Shown in pieces: positions 36,772-45,144 of a DNA stretch of 64,000 bases. Both the position numbers and the translations under genes were made by a program. Each line of letters opens with the position of its first letter. Within the stretch, counting starts at the first letter, position 1. This stretch comes from Streptomyces sp. H39-S7 (lineage in GTDB: Bacteria; Actinomycetota; Actinomycetes; Streptomycetales; Streptomycetaceae). The stretch lies in the NCBI RefSeq assembly GCF_027158205.1, contig NZ_JAPVLU010000032.1, forward strand, positions 24,754 through 88,753, written 5' to 3'. The notes under the pieces are model-generated. The model saw only the letters and a program-made list of their open reading frames with translations, was not told the DNA's origin and did no database searches.

Positions 36772-38978
36772 CCGGTGAGCCCCAGGGTGTGGTGCTGGGC
36801 GATCTGCGCGGGAGTCAGAACGCTCGGGTAGATCGCGGTCTCGTCGATGGAGCCCGCGAAGAAGTTGCTCGTGGGCTGGGTCGGCCAGCCGTTGAGCTGG
36901 TCGCCACCGACGTGCCAGTAGCCGATGTAGTCCTGGCTGGCGGTGTACAGGGCGTAGCTGGCCACGACGTTCCCGTCGATGTACAGCTTCATGCCGTCGG
37001 CTCCCTGGGTGCCGACCACGTGGTGCCACTTGCCGTCGTTGTAGCCGTTGCCGCTGCCGATGGCGCGGACCCCGGTGGTGTACGCACCGAAGATCAGCTG
37101 GCCGGCGTTGGTCATGTAGATGTGCTTGTCGTAGTTGCCGCTGAGCCGGCCGTTGGTGTTGCTGCCGAAGCCGACCAGCTTTCCACCCTGCGTGCTGGTG
37201 GTCTTGAACCAGGTCTCGACGCTGTACGCGGCCGGCTTCGGGTAGGAGCGGTCGCTGTACGAGTACTGGGTGGTGCCGTTGTAGGTGACGGCGGTGCTGC
37301 TGCCCTTGACCGCGGCGGGGACGACCCGGCGGGTCGAGTAGCCGAGGTTGTCACCGGCGGCCTGGTTGCCCGAGGCGTCCGCGAGGTAGCCGGCCGTCTC
37401 GTCGTAGCGCCAGTACAGGCTGGCGCCGTCGGCGACGACCTTGGCGGGGTACGACTCGGCGGTGGCCGCGGCGACGGTCGTCGCGTTGGCCGACTTGGCG
37501 CTGACGTTGGTGCCGTCGCTCGCCGACACCCGGTAGGTGTACGACGTGCCCGCCACCACGTTGGTGTCGGTGAAGGTGAGCTGCGGGCGCACCCACGGGA
37601 GCGAGGAGGCGCTGACGGTGTAGACCGGCGTGGCACCGTTGTTCCGGTACACGTTGTAGGTCAGGTCGCCGTCGTCCAGGTCGAGACTGGTCTGCCAGCG
37701 GACCTGGACCTTGCCGGGCTCCACGCTCGACGCGATGACCTGCGGGATGCTGGGCGCTCCGGTGTCGGGTCCGTTCGCGAACCGCGTCAGACCCTGCTGG
37801 GCCTTGAGGTTGGTGGTGGTGAAACCGCCGCCCGCCCAGAGGTAGTCCTTGCCGCCGCCGGAAGCGACGATCAGGACGCGCGGGCCGACCAGCTCGCCGA
37901 GACCGTCATTGGTGTCGGGGAACCAGGGCAGCAGCTTCGGGCTGTCGACCGACTCGGCCAGCAGGTGCTTGCGGTTGCCGTCCGGGTACTCGCCCATGGT
38001 CGCGCAGTCGTGGGCGTGCGAGCCGCTGTACAGGACCGACTGGTAGAGCGCCAGGTTCTGGGTGGCGCCCAGGCAGGTGTCCCGCCAGCGCTGGTTCCAG
38101 TCGCTGTAGTTGAAGGCGGTGCGGCCGTCGAAGACCCCGCCGCCGGTGCCCTCGTTGGCGACGTAGAAGCCGGTGGCGTCGGTGACGATGTCCTTGACGA
38201 CCGACGTGTTGTCGAAGAAGCCGTTCGGGTAGTTCTTGGTGACGGCTCCGGTGGTCGCGTCGACCACCGCCAGCGCGTGCGAGTTCGCGCCGTTCACGGT
38301 GTAGAAGTCACCGCCGACGATCACGTGGGTGCCGTCGGCGGCCACCTCGACGGCGCGCGCCGTCTCGTCGGTGTCGGCGGTCCACGGCTTCAGGTCGCCC
38401 GTGGTGGTGACCGCGGCCAGGTGGCCACGGGTCTGGCCCTGGACGGCCTGGAAGTCGCCGCCGAGGTAGACGGTGTCGGCGGTCGCCGTCAGCGCCCGCA
38501 CGGTGGCGGTGACGTTGACGTGGAAATCGTTGCGCGGGGTGCAGGTGGCGATGTCGATCGCCGCCAGGTTGCTCACCCCGACGCCGTTGACGGATCCGAA
38601 GGAACCGCCCGCGTACAGCGTCTTGCCGTCCGGCGAGACGGTGAGCGCGCGGACCGTCTCCGTGCCGCCGGTGAAGGACAGGTTGCACCCGGTGGGTGCG
38701 CCCGTCGTGGTGTCGAACGCGGCGAAGTTCACCGCGGGCTGCTCGTTGACCCCGGCTGCCGAGCCGGGCGGCCGGATGGCCGAGAACGTACCCCCGGCGA
38801 AGACCACTCCGTTCGCCTGGGCGAAGGCCCAGACGATTCCGTTGGTCTGCCAGGTCGACAGGTCGTCCGCCGTGATGGCGACCGGCGGAGTGAGCGCCGT
38901 CGCGGAGTGCGTCGTCAGCACTCCCAGTGTCGCGGCCGCCAATGCGGTGGCAACCGAGAACACCCCCAATTTACGCAT
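36768..38978 (-). CDS. Large secreted protein: beta-propeller repeats, FN3 and LamG domain
   Basis: The 736-residue protein starts with a signal peptide (MRKLGVFSVATALAAATLGV). Residues about 40-400 carry repeats of the type VFAGGTFSAI, LYAGGSFGSVNG, VYLGGDFQAVQG and VIVGGDFYTVNG, as in propeller-like repeats. An FN3 domain (about 415-510, SIPQVIASSVEPGKVQVRW) and a concanavalin/LamG domain (about 525-735, YSVETWFKTTS, KWHHVVGTQ, LYIDGNVV) follow. It probably binds glycans outside the cell. I chose ATG 38978 with GGGGGG upstream; the frame extends 15 codons further. Confidence 0.85.
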   Translation of the reverse strand: MRKLGVFSVATALAAATLGVLTTHSATALTPPVAITADDLSTWQTNGIVWAFAQANGVVFAGGTFSAIRPPGSAAGVNEQPAVNFAAFDTTTGAPTGCNLSFTGGTETVRALTVSPDGKTLYAGGSFGSVNGVGVSNLAAIDIATCTPRNDFHVNVTATVRALTATADTVYLGGDFQAVQGQTRGHLAAVTTTGDLKPWTADTDETARAVEVAADGTHVIVGGDFYTVNGANSHALAVVDATTGAVTKNYPNGFFDNTSVVKDIVTDATGFYVANEGTGGGVFDGRTAFNYSDWNQRWRDTCLGATQNLALYQSVLYSGSHAHDCATMGEYPDGNRKHLLAESVDSPKLLPWFPDTNDGLGELVGPRVLIVASGGGKDYLWAGGGFTTTNLKAQQGLTRFANGPDTGAPSIPQVIASSVEPGKVQVRWQTSLDLDDGDLTYNVYRNNGATPVYTVSASSLPWVRPQLTFTDTNVVAGTSYTYRVSASDGTNVSAKSANATTVAAATAESYPAKVVADGASLYWRYDETAGYLADASGNQAAGDNLGYSTRRVVPAAVKGSSTAVTYNGTTQYSYSDRSYPKPAAYSVETWFKTTSTQGGKLVGFGSNTNGRLSGNYDKHIYMTNAGQLIFGAYTTGVRAIGSGNGYNDGKWHHVVGTQGADGMKLYIDGNVVASYALYTASQDYIGYWHVGGDQLNGWPTQPTSNFFAGSIDETAIYPSVLTPAQIAQHHTLGLTG

Positions 38979-39085
38979 GCGTAGCCCCCCAAGGCCCTTG
39001 CTGTTCACCTGTGGCTCGAACAAGCCACTGGTGCAGGGCAGAGTAGGGCGCTCAGTAGGCCCTAGTCTGCATTTTTGGACGAGAT

Positions 39086-40099
39086 TTATCGATCTATGCG
39101 TACAGTTGCGCCCGCCAACTGATCGGAAACATGCTGAATGTCGGCATCCACCATGATCCGTGCCAGTTCTTCCACCTTGACCGTCGCTTCCCAGCCAAGG
39201 AGGTCGCGGGCCTTGCTCGCGTCCCCGATGAGCGCGTCGACCTCACTGGGCCGCTCGTACTTGGGGTCGTAGCGAACGTATTCGGTCCAGTCCAGTCCCG
39301 CGTGGGCGAAGGCGGTCTCCACGAACTGGCGCACGGTAGCAGGCACGCCGGTGGCGACCACGTAGTCCGTGGCCTCGTCCTGCTGCAGCATCCGCCACAT
39401 CGCGTCCACGTACTCGGGCGCGTAGCCCCAGTCGCGGACCGCGTCGAGGTTGCCGAGGTAGAGCCGGTCCTGCAGGCCCGCCTGGATCCGGGCGACCGCG
39501 CGGGTGATCTTCCGCGTGACGAAGGTCTCGCCGCGGCGCGGGGACTCGTGGTTGAACAGGATCCCGTTGACCGCGAACATCCCGTAGGCCTCGCGATAGT
39601 TCACCGTGGACCAGTAGCCGAAGACCTTGGCGCAGCCGTAGGGGCTGCGCGGGTGGAACGGCGTGGCCTCGTTCTGCGGCGGCGGCGCCGCGCCGAACAT
39701 CTCCGACGAGGAGGCCTGGTAGACGCGGGTGCTGATGCCGCTCGCGCGGACCGCCTCCAGCAGGCGCAGCGCGCCCAGCCCGGTCACGTCGCCGGTGTAG
39801 AGCGGTGCGTCGAAGGAGACCCTGACGTGCGACTGCGCGCCCAGGTTGTACACCTCGTCGGGCTGCAGGTCGCGCAGCAGGTTCACCAGGGCCACACCGT
39901 CCGACAGGTCGGCGTGGTGCAGCACGAGGGAACGATTCGCCTCCTGCGGGCCCTGGTAGATGTGGTCGATCCGCTCAGTGTTGAAGCTGGACGAGCGGCG
40001 CACGAGACCGTGCACCGTGTAGCCCTTGGCGAGCAGCAGTTCGGCCAGGTACGAGCCGTCCTGGCCGGTGACGCCGGTGATGAGTGCGCTCTTGCTCAC
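39086..40099 (-). CDS. gmd: GDP-mannose 4,6-dehydratase
   Basis: This is a 337-residue extended SDR. The NADP motif is TGVTGQDGSYLAE, followed by the family-typical HGLVRRSSSFNTERIDHIY. The catalytic residues are in QASSSEMFG (Ser/Thr-Glu) and YGCAK (Tyr, Lys), and NHESPRRGETFVTRKI is diagnostic for GMD. It converts GDP-D-mannose to GDP-4-keto-6-deoxymannose. Start GTG 40099 follows GGGGGG. It is divergent from the fucose synthase gene across 95 bp; the two make consecutive steps to GDP-L-fucose. Confidence 0.95.
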   Translation of the reverse strand: MSKSALITGVTGQDGSYLAELLLAKGYTVHGLVRRSSSFNTERIDHIYQGPQEANRSLVLHHADLSDGVALVNLLRDLQPDEVYNLGAQSHVRVSFDAPLYTGDVTGLGALRLLEAVRASGISTRVYQASSSEMFGAAPPPQNEATPFHPRSPYGCAKVFGYWSTVNYREAYGMFAVNGILFNHESPRRGETFVTRKITRAVARIQAGLQDRLYLGNLDAVRDWGYAPEYVDAMWRMLQQDEATDYVVATGVPATVRQFVETAFAHAGLDWTEYVRYDPKYERPSEVDALIGDASKARDLLGWEATVKVEELARIMVDADIQHVSDQLAGATVRIDR

Positions 40100-40180
40100 G
40101 CGGTCCCCCCTTAGGGATCCGGATATTTGCTGATTCTTACGGAAAGCTGGGCTCAGACCCGAACGGGTGATGCCGCAAGG

Positions 40181-40186
40181 CATAAT
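40181..40186 (+). promoter_or_regulatory. Candidate -10 element (CATAAT) for leaderless transcription
   Basis: CATAAT ends 8 nt before ATG 40195, and there is no Shine-Dalgarno. This spacing fits transcription starting at or next to the start codon. A -35 is not obvious. Confidence 0.4.
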
Positions 40187-40194
40187 CCGGTGTC

Positions 40195-41139
40195 ATGAAG
40201 GCTACGAGGGAACTTCTCCCGCCCAGCGCCCGGATCTTCGTCGCGGGACACCGCGGACTCGTCGGTTCGGCGGTCACCCGCCGGCTCACTGCCGACGGCC
40301 ACCAGGTGATCACCCGCGGCCGGGACGGACTGGACCTGCGCGACGCCGCGGAGACCGCGAAGTTCCTGGCGGACGTCCGGCCGGACGCGGTCGTGCTCGC
40401 CGCCGCCAAGGTCGGCGGGATCATGGCGAACAGCACCTTCCCGGTGCAGTTCATCGAGGACAACCTGCGGATCCAGCTGAGCGTCATCGCCGGCTCGCAC
40501 GCGGCGGGGGTCGGCCGGCTGCTCTTCCTCGGCTCGTCCTGCATCTACCCCAAGCTCGCCCCGCAGCCGATCCGCGAGGACGCGCTGCTCACCGGCCCGC
40601 TGGAGCCGACCAACGAGCCGTACGCGCTCGCCAAGATCGCCGGCATCGTCCAGATCCAGTCCTACCGGCGGCAGTACGGCGCCTCGTACATCTCGGCCAT
40701 GCCGACCAATCTCTACGGCCCCGGCGACAACTTCGACCTGGAGACCTCGCACGTCCTGCCGGCCCTGATCCGCCGCTTCCACGAGGCGAAGCGCGACGGG
40801 CGCGAGAGCGTCGAGCTCTGGGGCAGCGGCTCCCCGCGCCGGGAGTTCCTGCACGCGGACGATCTCGCCGCCGCCTGCGCGCTGCTGCTGCGCACCTACG
40901 ACGGCGACGAGCCCGTCAACGTCGGTTGCGGCGACGACCTGACGATCCGCGAACTCGCGGAGACCGTCAGGGACGTCGTCGGCTACGAGGGTGCCATCGG
41001 CTGGGACACGACCAAGCCCGATGGCACCCCGCGCAAACTGCTGGACGTGTCCCGGCTGACGGATCTCGGCTGGAAGCCGACGATCCCGCTGCGGGACGGC
41101 ATCGCCTCGGTGTACACCCAGTGGAGGTCCGAGGCGTGA
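40195..41139 (+). CDS. fcl: GDP-L-fucose synthase (GMER family)
   Basis: This 314-residue SDR epimerase/reductase has the N-terminal VAGHRGLVGSAV motif, AAAKVGGIMANSTFP, GSSCIYPKLAPQPI and YALAKIAGI with the catalytic Tyr and Lys, all typical of GDP-4-keto-6-deoxymannose 3,5-epimerase-4-reductases. Together with the divergent dehydratase it should make GDP-L-fucose for the polysaccharide. Its convergent neighbour is the initiating sugar-phosphate transferase. Confidence 0.95.
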   Translation: MKATRELLPPSARIFVAGHRGLVGSAVTRRLTADGHQVITRGRDGLDLRDAAETAKFLADVRPDAVVLAAAKVGGIMANSTFPVQFIEDNLRIQLSVIAGSHAAGVGRLLFLGSSCIYPKLAPQPIREDALLTGPLEPTNEPYALAKIAGIVQIQSYRRQYGASYISAMPTNLYGPGDNFDLETSHVLPALIRRFHEAKRDGRESVELWGSGSPRREFLHADDLAAACALLLRTYDGDEPVNVGCGDDLTIRELAETVRDVVGYEGAIGWDTTKPDGTPRKLLDVSRLTDLGWKPTIPLRDGIASVYTQWRSEA

Positions 41140-41173
41140 GGGGTTGGCGGATGGAGGAGCGAGGAGCACCGGT

Positions 41174-42652
41174 CTAATACGCTCCTCGTCCGTCGACCAC
41201 GGCACGGAGCGTGCGGGCCATCACGTCGACGTCACTGGTGAACGACCAGTTGTCGACGTACTGCAGGTCGAGTGCGACCGTTTCGTCCCAGGACAGGTCG
41301 GAACGTCCGCTGACCTGCCAGAGTCCGGTGATACCCGGCTTGACGGCGAGCCTGCGCAGCTCGATCTCGTCGTAGCGGGCCACCTCGTCCGGCAGCGGCG
41401 GGCGCGGCCCGACCAGGGACATCTCACCGCGCAGCACATTGACGAGCTGCGGCAGCTCGTCGAGCGAGCAGCGGCGCAGCAGCCGGCCGACGGCCGTGAC
41501 CCGGGGGTCGCGGCGCATCTTGAACATCAGGCCGTCGTTCTCGTTGGCCGCCGTCAGTTCGGCCTTGCGGGCCTCGGCGTCCACGACCATGGTGCGGAAC
41601 TTCCACATGGTGAAAGGCGCGCAGTTCTGGCCGTGCCGGACCTGCTTGTGGAAGGCCGGGCCCGGTGACCCGAGCCGGATGGCCGCCGCGATCAGCCCGA
41701 ACAGCGGCGCCAGCACCATCAGCCCGGCCGCGGCGCCGGTCCGGTCCATGGCCGCCTTGAGCTTGATCTGGACACCGCGCCGGAGTGGCGGGGTGATGTG
41801 GAGCATCGCCAGTCCGGCGGGCGCGGCGAACTGGACGCGGCGCATGGCCACGTCCACCAGTCCCGGCAGGACCGCCAACGGCAGTCCCGCGTCGTGCAGC
41901 GCCCAGGACAAACGTTTCAGCCGCTCTCCGGCCATCCGCGGTCCCGGCGCCACCAGCACGAGTTCCGCACGGTGGTCCCGGGCAGCGCCCAGTACCAGCG
42001 CGGAGTCGCCGCTCGGGGCGCTGGGCATCACGGAGCCGAGCCGGGCACTGACCGGGGCTCCGCATTCGAGGTTGGCGTTCCCGACCGGGACGACGCCGAC
42101 CACCACATAGGCGTGGTCGGTGCGCTTGGCCAGGTGGCCGACGACATGGTCCGCGGCGCTCGGCTCACCGATCACCAGGACCTTGCGTACGGCGTGCGCC
42201 TCCCGGCGGGTCGCCGCGAGGTGCCGGTGCGTCATCTTGCGGCAGGAAGCCGTCAGCAGCAGTCCGGGCGCGAGCCCGAGCAGCGCCAGTGACGGCTCGG
42301 ATATCTCGCCGACCGCGGTGCGCGCGACGGCCAGCACTCCGAGCAGGATCAGCCAGTCGTACAGCACCGGCAGCGCGGCCCGGGACTCGCCCAGGGACCT
42401 CGCGGCATAGCGGTGCCGTCCCGCCTGCACGCAGAGCCAGGCCACCGCGGCCACGGCTGCGCACGCCCATGGGTACGGTTGACGCGTCGCTTGGAACACG
42501 AGCGCCACGGGTAGGGCGATACCCACCAGGTCGACGGCGAGCGCCACCGGCAGATACCACGTCGGTTTGTCACTGAGTCCGCGCGGAGCCTTGCTCCGCA
42601 CGTGTTTCGGTCCGGTTTCGATCAGACCACTGGGTACTTCGACACGCCGCAT
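41174..42652 (-). CDS. Polyprenyl-phosphate sugar-1-phosphate transferase (WbaP/CpsE-like)
   Basis: The 492-residue protein has four N-terminal TM helices (about 30-135), a CoA-binding-like Rossmann segment (VLVIGEPSAADHVV), a fifth hydrophobic helix near 300 and the catalytic bacterial sugar transferase domain with FTMWKFRTM, RRCSLDELPQL, LRGEMSLVGPRPPLP and KPGITGLWQVSGR. It starts repeat-unit synthesis by placing a sugar-1-phosphate on undecaprenyl phosphate. ATG 42652 follows GGGGGG. The upstream 308-bp gap is AT-richer than the rest and should hold its promoter. Confidence 0.93.
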   Translation of the reverse strand: MRRVEVPSGLIETGPKHVRSKAPRGLSDKPTWYLPVALAVDLVGIALPVALVFQATRQPYPWACAAVAAVAWLCVQAGRHRYAARSLGESRAALPVLYDWLILLGVLAVARTAVGEISEPSLALLGLAPGLLLTASCRKMTHRHLAATRREAHAVRKVLVIGEPSAADHVVGHLAKRTDHAYVVVGVVPVGNANLECGAPVSARLGSVMPSAPSGDSALVLGAARDHRAELVLVAPGPRMAGERLKRLSWALHDAGLPLAVLPGLVDVAMRRVQFAAPAGLAMLHITPPLRRGVQIKLKAAMDRTGAAAGLMVLAPLFGLIAAAIRLGSPGPAFHKQVRHGQNCAPFTMWKFRTMVVDAEARKAELTAANENDGLMFKMRRDPRVTAVGRLLRRCSLDELPQLVNVLRGEMSLVGPRPPLPDEVARYDEIELRRLAVKPGITGLWQVSGRSDLSWDETVALDLQYVDNWSFTSDVDVMARTLRAVVDGRGAY

Positions 42653-42720
42653 GGACCCCCCTGGCACATCGCGACCGATTGGGCGCGGTTGCCACTTCCC
42701 CAAGCAGCAGTGCGCCGTGA

Positions 42721-42766
42721 TAAACCGGAACGGTAGGCCAAAAGAGTGGTCATCCGCTTCGGTTTA
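42721..42766. repeat. Inverted TAAACCG-type repeat
   Basis: TAAACCG (42721-42727) and CGGTTTA (42760-42766) are perfect complements, and the match continues inward with few mismatches. It lies about 70 bp before the sugar transferase start codon, so it could be a pair of regulator sites. Confidence 0.45.
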
Positions 42767-42946
42767 CGTATATTCGAGCCGTTGTTGTGTCCAAGTTAAT
42801 AGCTCTCCTGCACAACATGGCCATACGGAGTATGGCGGGCGTCCACTCGGCGGTTGCAGGCGGGGGTCGACAAGGGCCGGAAGGTATCGCGCCGGTGCCG
42901 GAGCGCATGCGGAGGGTGAGCGTCCGGGGCCCGTGGCGGCGCCCTT

Positions 42947-42952
42947 TACAGT
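42947..42952 (+). promoter_or_regulatory. Candidate -10 element (TACAGT) of a leaderless mRNA
   Basis: TACAGT ends 8 nt before GTG 42961, where no Shine-Dalgarno is present. This supports GTG 42961 as the start and a leaderless transcript. Confidence 0.45.
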
Positions 42953-42960
42953 TGTCGCTT

Positions 42961-43965
42961 GTGTCCACCTTGCAAGCCCCCGATGACCTGCGCGCCGCGC
43001 TGAACGGCCTCCTCGACGGCCTGCCGCCGACCCGGGCCGCCCAGGCGGTCGACCGGCTGATCGCCGCGTACCGGGGCGAGACGCCGACCGACGCCCCGAT
43101 CCTGCGGGACGCCTCCGACGTCGCCGCGTACGCCGCGTACCGGATGCCCGCCACCTACGCCGCCGTCCGCTCCGCCCTCGCGGAGTTCCGGGCGCGGGCG
43201 GGAGCGTGGGCTCCGGCCACTCACCTGGACGTCGGCGGCGGTACCGGAGCGGCGACCTGGGCGGTCGCCGACGCCTGGCGGCAGGACGCCCACACCAGCA
43301 CCGTCCTGGACTGGTCGGAAGCCGCGCTCACCCTCGGCCGCGAACTGGCCGCCGGGGCCGACTCCGCGGCGGTGCGGGACACCGAGTGGCGCCGGGCCCC
43401 GCTGGGCGGCGCCGTCCGGCTGCCCGAGTCCGACCTGGTCACCGTCTCGTACGTGCTCGGCGAACTGGACGCCGCCGCCCGCGTCTCGGTCGTCGCCGAG
43501 GCCGCCCGCGCGGCGCTGGGCGCCGTGGTCATCGTCGAGCCCGGCACCCCGGACGGCTATGCCCGGGTCATCGCCGCCCGCGACCAGCTGCTCGGCGCCG
43601 GGTACACCGTCCTCGCCCCCTGCCCGCACGACGGGGGCTGCCCGATGGTGGGCACCGACTGGTGCCACTTCGCGGCCCGGGTGAACCGCTCCTCGCTGCA
43701 CCGCCAGGTCAAGGGCGGCTCACTGCCGTACGAGGACGAGAAGTTCAGCTACGTCGCGGCCGCCCGCTTCCCGGCCGCGCCCGCCGCCGGGCGCGTCGTG
43801 CGGCACCCGCAGATCCGCAAGGGCCAGGTGCTGCTCGACCTGTGCACGCGGGACGACGGGATCTCCCGCGGCATCATCACCAAGAAGCGGCACGGCGACC
43901 TCTACCGCGCCGCCCGCGACGCGGACTGGGGCAACAGCTGGCCGCCGCCCTCCGAGGACGCCTGA
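42961..43965 (+). CDS. Rsm22-like small ribosomal methyltransferase family protein
   Basis: The 334-residue protein has a SAM-binding LDVGGGTGAATWAVADAW motif near residue 83 and an acidic SYVLGELD strand. Its C-terminal half carries cysteines in APCPHDGGCPM, DWCHFAARV and LDLCTRDDG, the likely Fe-S ligands of the Rsm22 family. It is predicted to act on the small ribosomal subunit rRNA or its assembly. The start GTG 42961 is supported by the -10 element just upstream. Confidence 0.87.
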   Translation: MSTLQAPDDLRAALNGLLDGLPPTRAAQAVDRLIAAYRGETPTDAPILRDASDVAAYAAYRMPATYAAVRSALAEFRARAGAWAPATHLDVGGGTGAATWAVADAWRQDAHTSTVLDWSEAALTLGRELAAGADSAAVRDTEWRRAPLGGAVRLPESDLVTVSYVLGELDAAARVSVVAEAARAALGAVVIVEPGTPDGYARVIAARDQLLGAGYTVLAPCPHDGGCPMVGTDWCHFAARVNRSSLHRQVKGGSLPYEDEKFSYVAAARFPAAPAAGRVVRHPQIRKGQVLLDLCTRDDGISRGIITKKRHGDLYRAARDADWGNSWPPPSEDA

Positions 43966-43977
43966 GAGCGTTCCGGG

Positions 43978-45066
43978 TCAGAGCCAGCCGTAGCGCCGGA
44001 AGGCCCGGTAGACCACCGCGGAGAGCGCGGCCGTCACACCGAGCATCAGCGGGTAGCCGAAAGTCCAGCGCAGTTCCGGCATGTGCTCGAAGTTCATCCC
44101 GTAGAAACCGGCGATCATCGTGGGGATCGCCAGGATGGCCGCGGCCGCGCTGATTCGCCGCATATCGGTGTTCTGCTGCACGGCGAGTTGGCTGAGATTG
44201 GCCGACAACAACCCGTCCACCAACTCCGTGTAACCGGCCAGCCGCTCGCGTACGTGGGACAGGTGGTCGGTGACGTCCCGCAGATACCGGCCCACCTCGG
44301 GGCCGATGAACGAGTACGCGTCCTCCGTGAGGCGCTGCAGCGGGCGGGCCATCGGATGGACGGCCCGCTTGAACTCGATCAGCTCGCGCTTGAGCTGGTA
44401 GATCCGCTCCGCGTCGTCGCCGTGCCCGTCCGAGAACACGTCGGACTCCAACTGGTCCACGTCCAGCTCCACCTGGTCCGCGACGTCCAGGTAGTCGTCG
44501 ACGACCTGGTCCGCGATCGCGTGCAGCACGGACGCCGGACCGTGCGCCAGCAGTTCCGGCCGCGCCTCCAGCGAACTGCGCACCCGGGACAGGCCCGGGG
44601 CGCTGCCGTGCCGGACGACCACGACGAAGTCCTTGCCCAGGAACATCATGATCTCGCCGGTGTCGACGACCTCACTGGTCGCCGTCAGCTTCTCGTGCTC
44701 CACGAAGACGATCGTCTTCAGCACCAGGAAGAGCGTGTCGCCGTAGCTCTCCAGCTTCGGCCGCTGGTGCGCCTTGACGGCGTCCTCGACCGCGAGCGGA
44801 TGCAGGCCGAACACGTCGGCGATCTCCCCGAGGTGCTCGGCGTCCGGCTGGTAGAGCCCGATCCAGGCGAACCCGCCGCGCTCCCGGGCCGCCGCCAGCG
44901 CCTCACGCGGCGGCAGCGTCGCGGAGCGCTTGCCGTCCTCGTACACCGCGCAGTCCACGATCACGTCCGCGGTGCACCTGCGGGGTGCGGGCAGCGCGCC
45001 GCCGCTCTCGTCGAGGGTGTGCCACTTGCCCCCGGTCCCGCTCCTGCGCCACTGCCGACCGGTCAT
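43978..45066 (-). CDS. corA: CorA-family magnesium/cobalt transporter
   Basis: The 362-residue protein has a large N-terminal cytosolic domain, a long stalk helix and two C-terminal TM helices. The selectivity motif G-M-N occurs in FYGMNFEHMPEL near the end of TM1. It forms a homopentameric Mg channel in the membrane. Start ATG 45066 gives a hydrophilic extension (MTGRQWRRSGTGGKWH) before the conserved core. It is convergent with the Rsm22-like gene, 12 bp between stops. Confidence 0.95.
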   Translation of the reverse strand: MTGRQWRRSGTGGKWHTLDESGGALPAPRRCTADVIVDCAVYEDGKRSATLPPREALAAARERGGFAWIGLYQPDAEHLGEIADVFGLHPLAVEDAVKAHQRPKLESYGDTLFLVLKTIVFVEHEKLTATSEVVDTGEIMMFLGKDFVVVVRHGSAPGLSRVRSSLEARPELLAHGPASVLHAIADQVVDDYLDVADQVELDVDQLESDVFSDGHGDDAERIYQLKRELIEFKRAVHPMARPLQRLTEDAYSFIGPEVGRYLRDVTDHLSHVRERLAGYTELVDGLLSANLSQLAVQQNTDMRRISAAAAILAIPTMIAGFYGMNFEHMPELRWTFGYPLMLGVTAALSAVVYRAFRRYGWL

Positions 45067-45144
45067 CGTGCCCTCCTCGGTACGTATCCGAGGAAGTATC
45101 GCCGATCGGGCCCGCGCACCGCCCGCCCTGCCGCGAGCCCCCGG

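Larger units (their letters stand above)
42653..42960. other. 308-bp divergent intergenic region with inverted repeat
   Basis: This gap between the sugar transferase and the Rsm22-like gene is relatively AT-rich around 42720-42830. A 13-bp near-inverted repeat (TAAACCGGAACGG at 42721-42733 against the complement of 42754-42766, two mismatches) is the main structure. I see no gene in it: an in-frame upstream extension of the Rsm22-like frame to 42787 looks non-coding. Confidence 0.6.
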
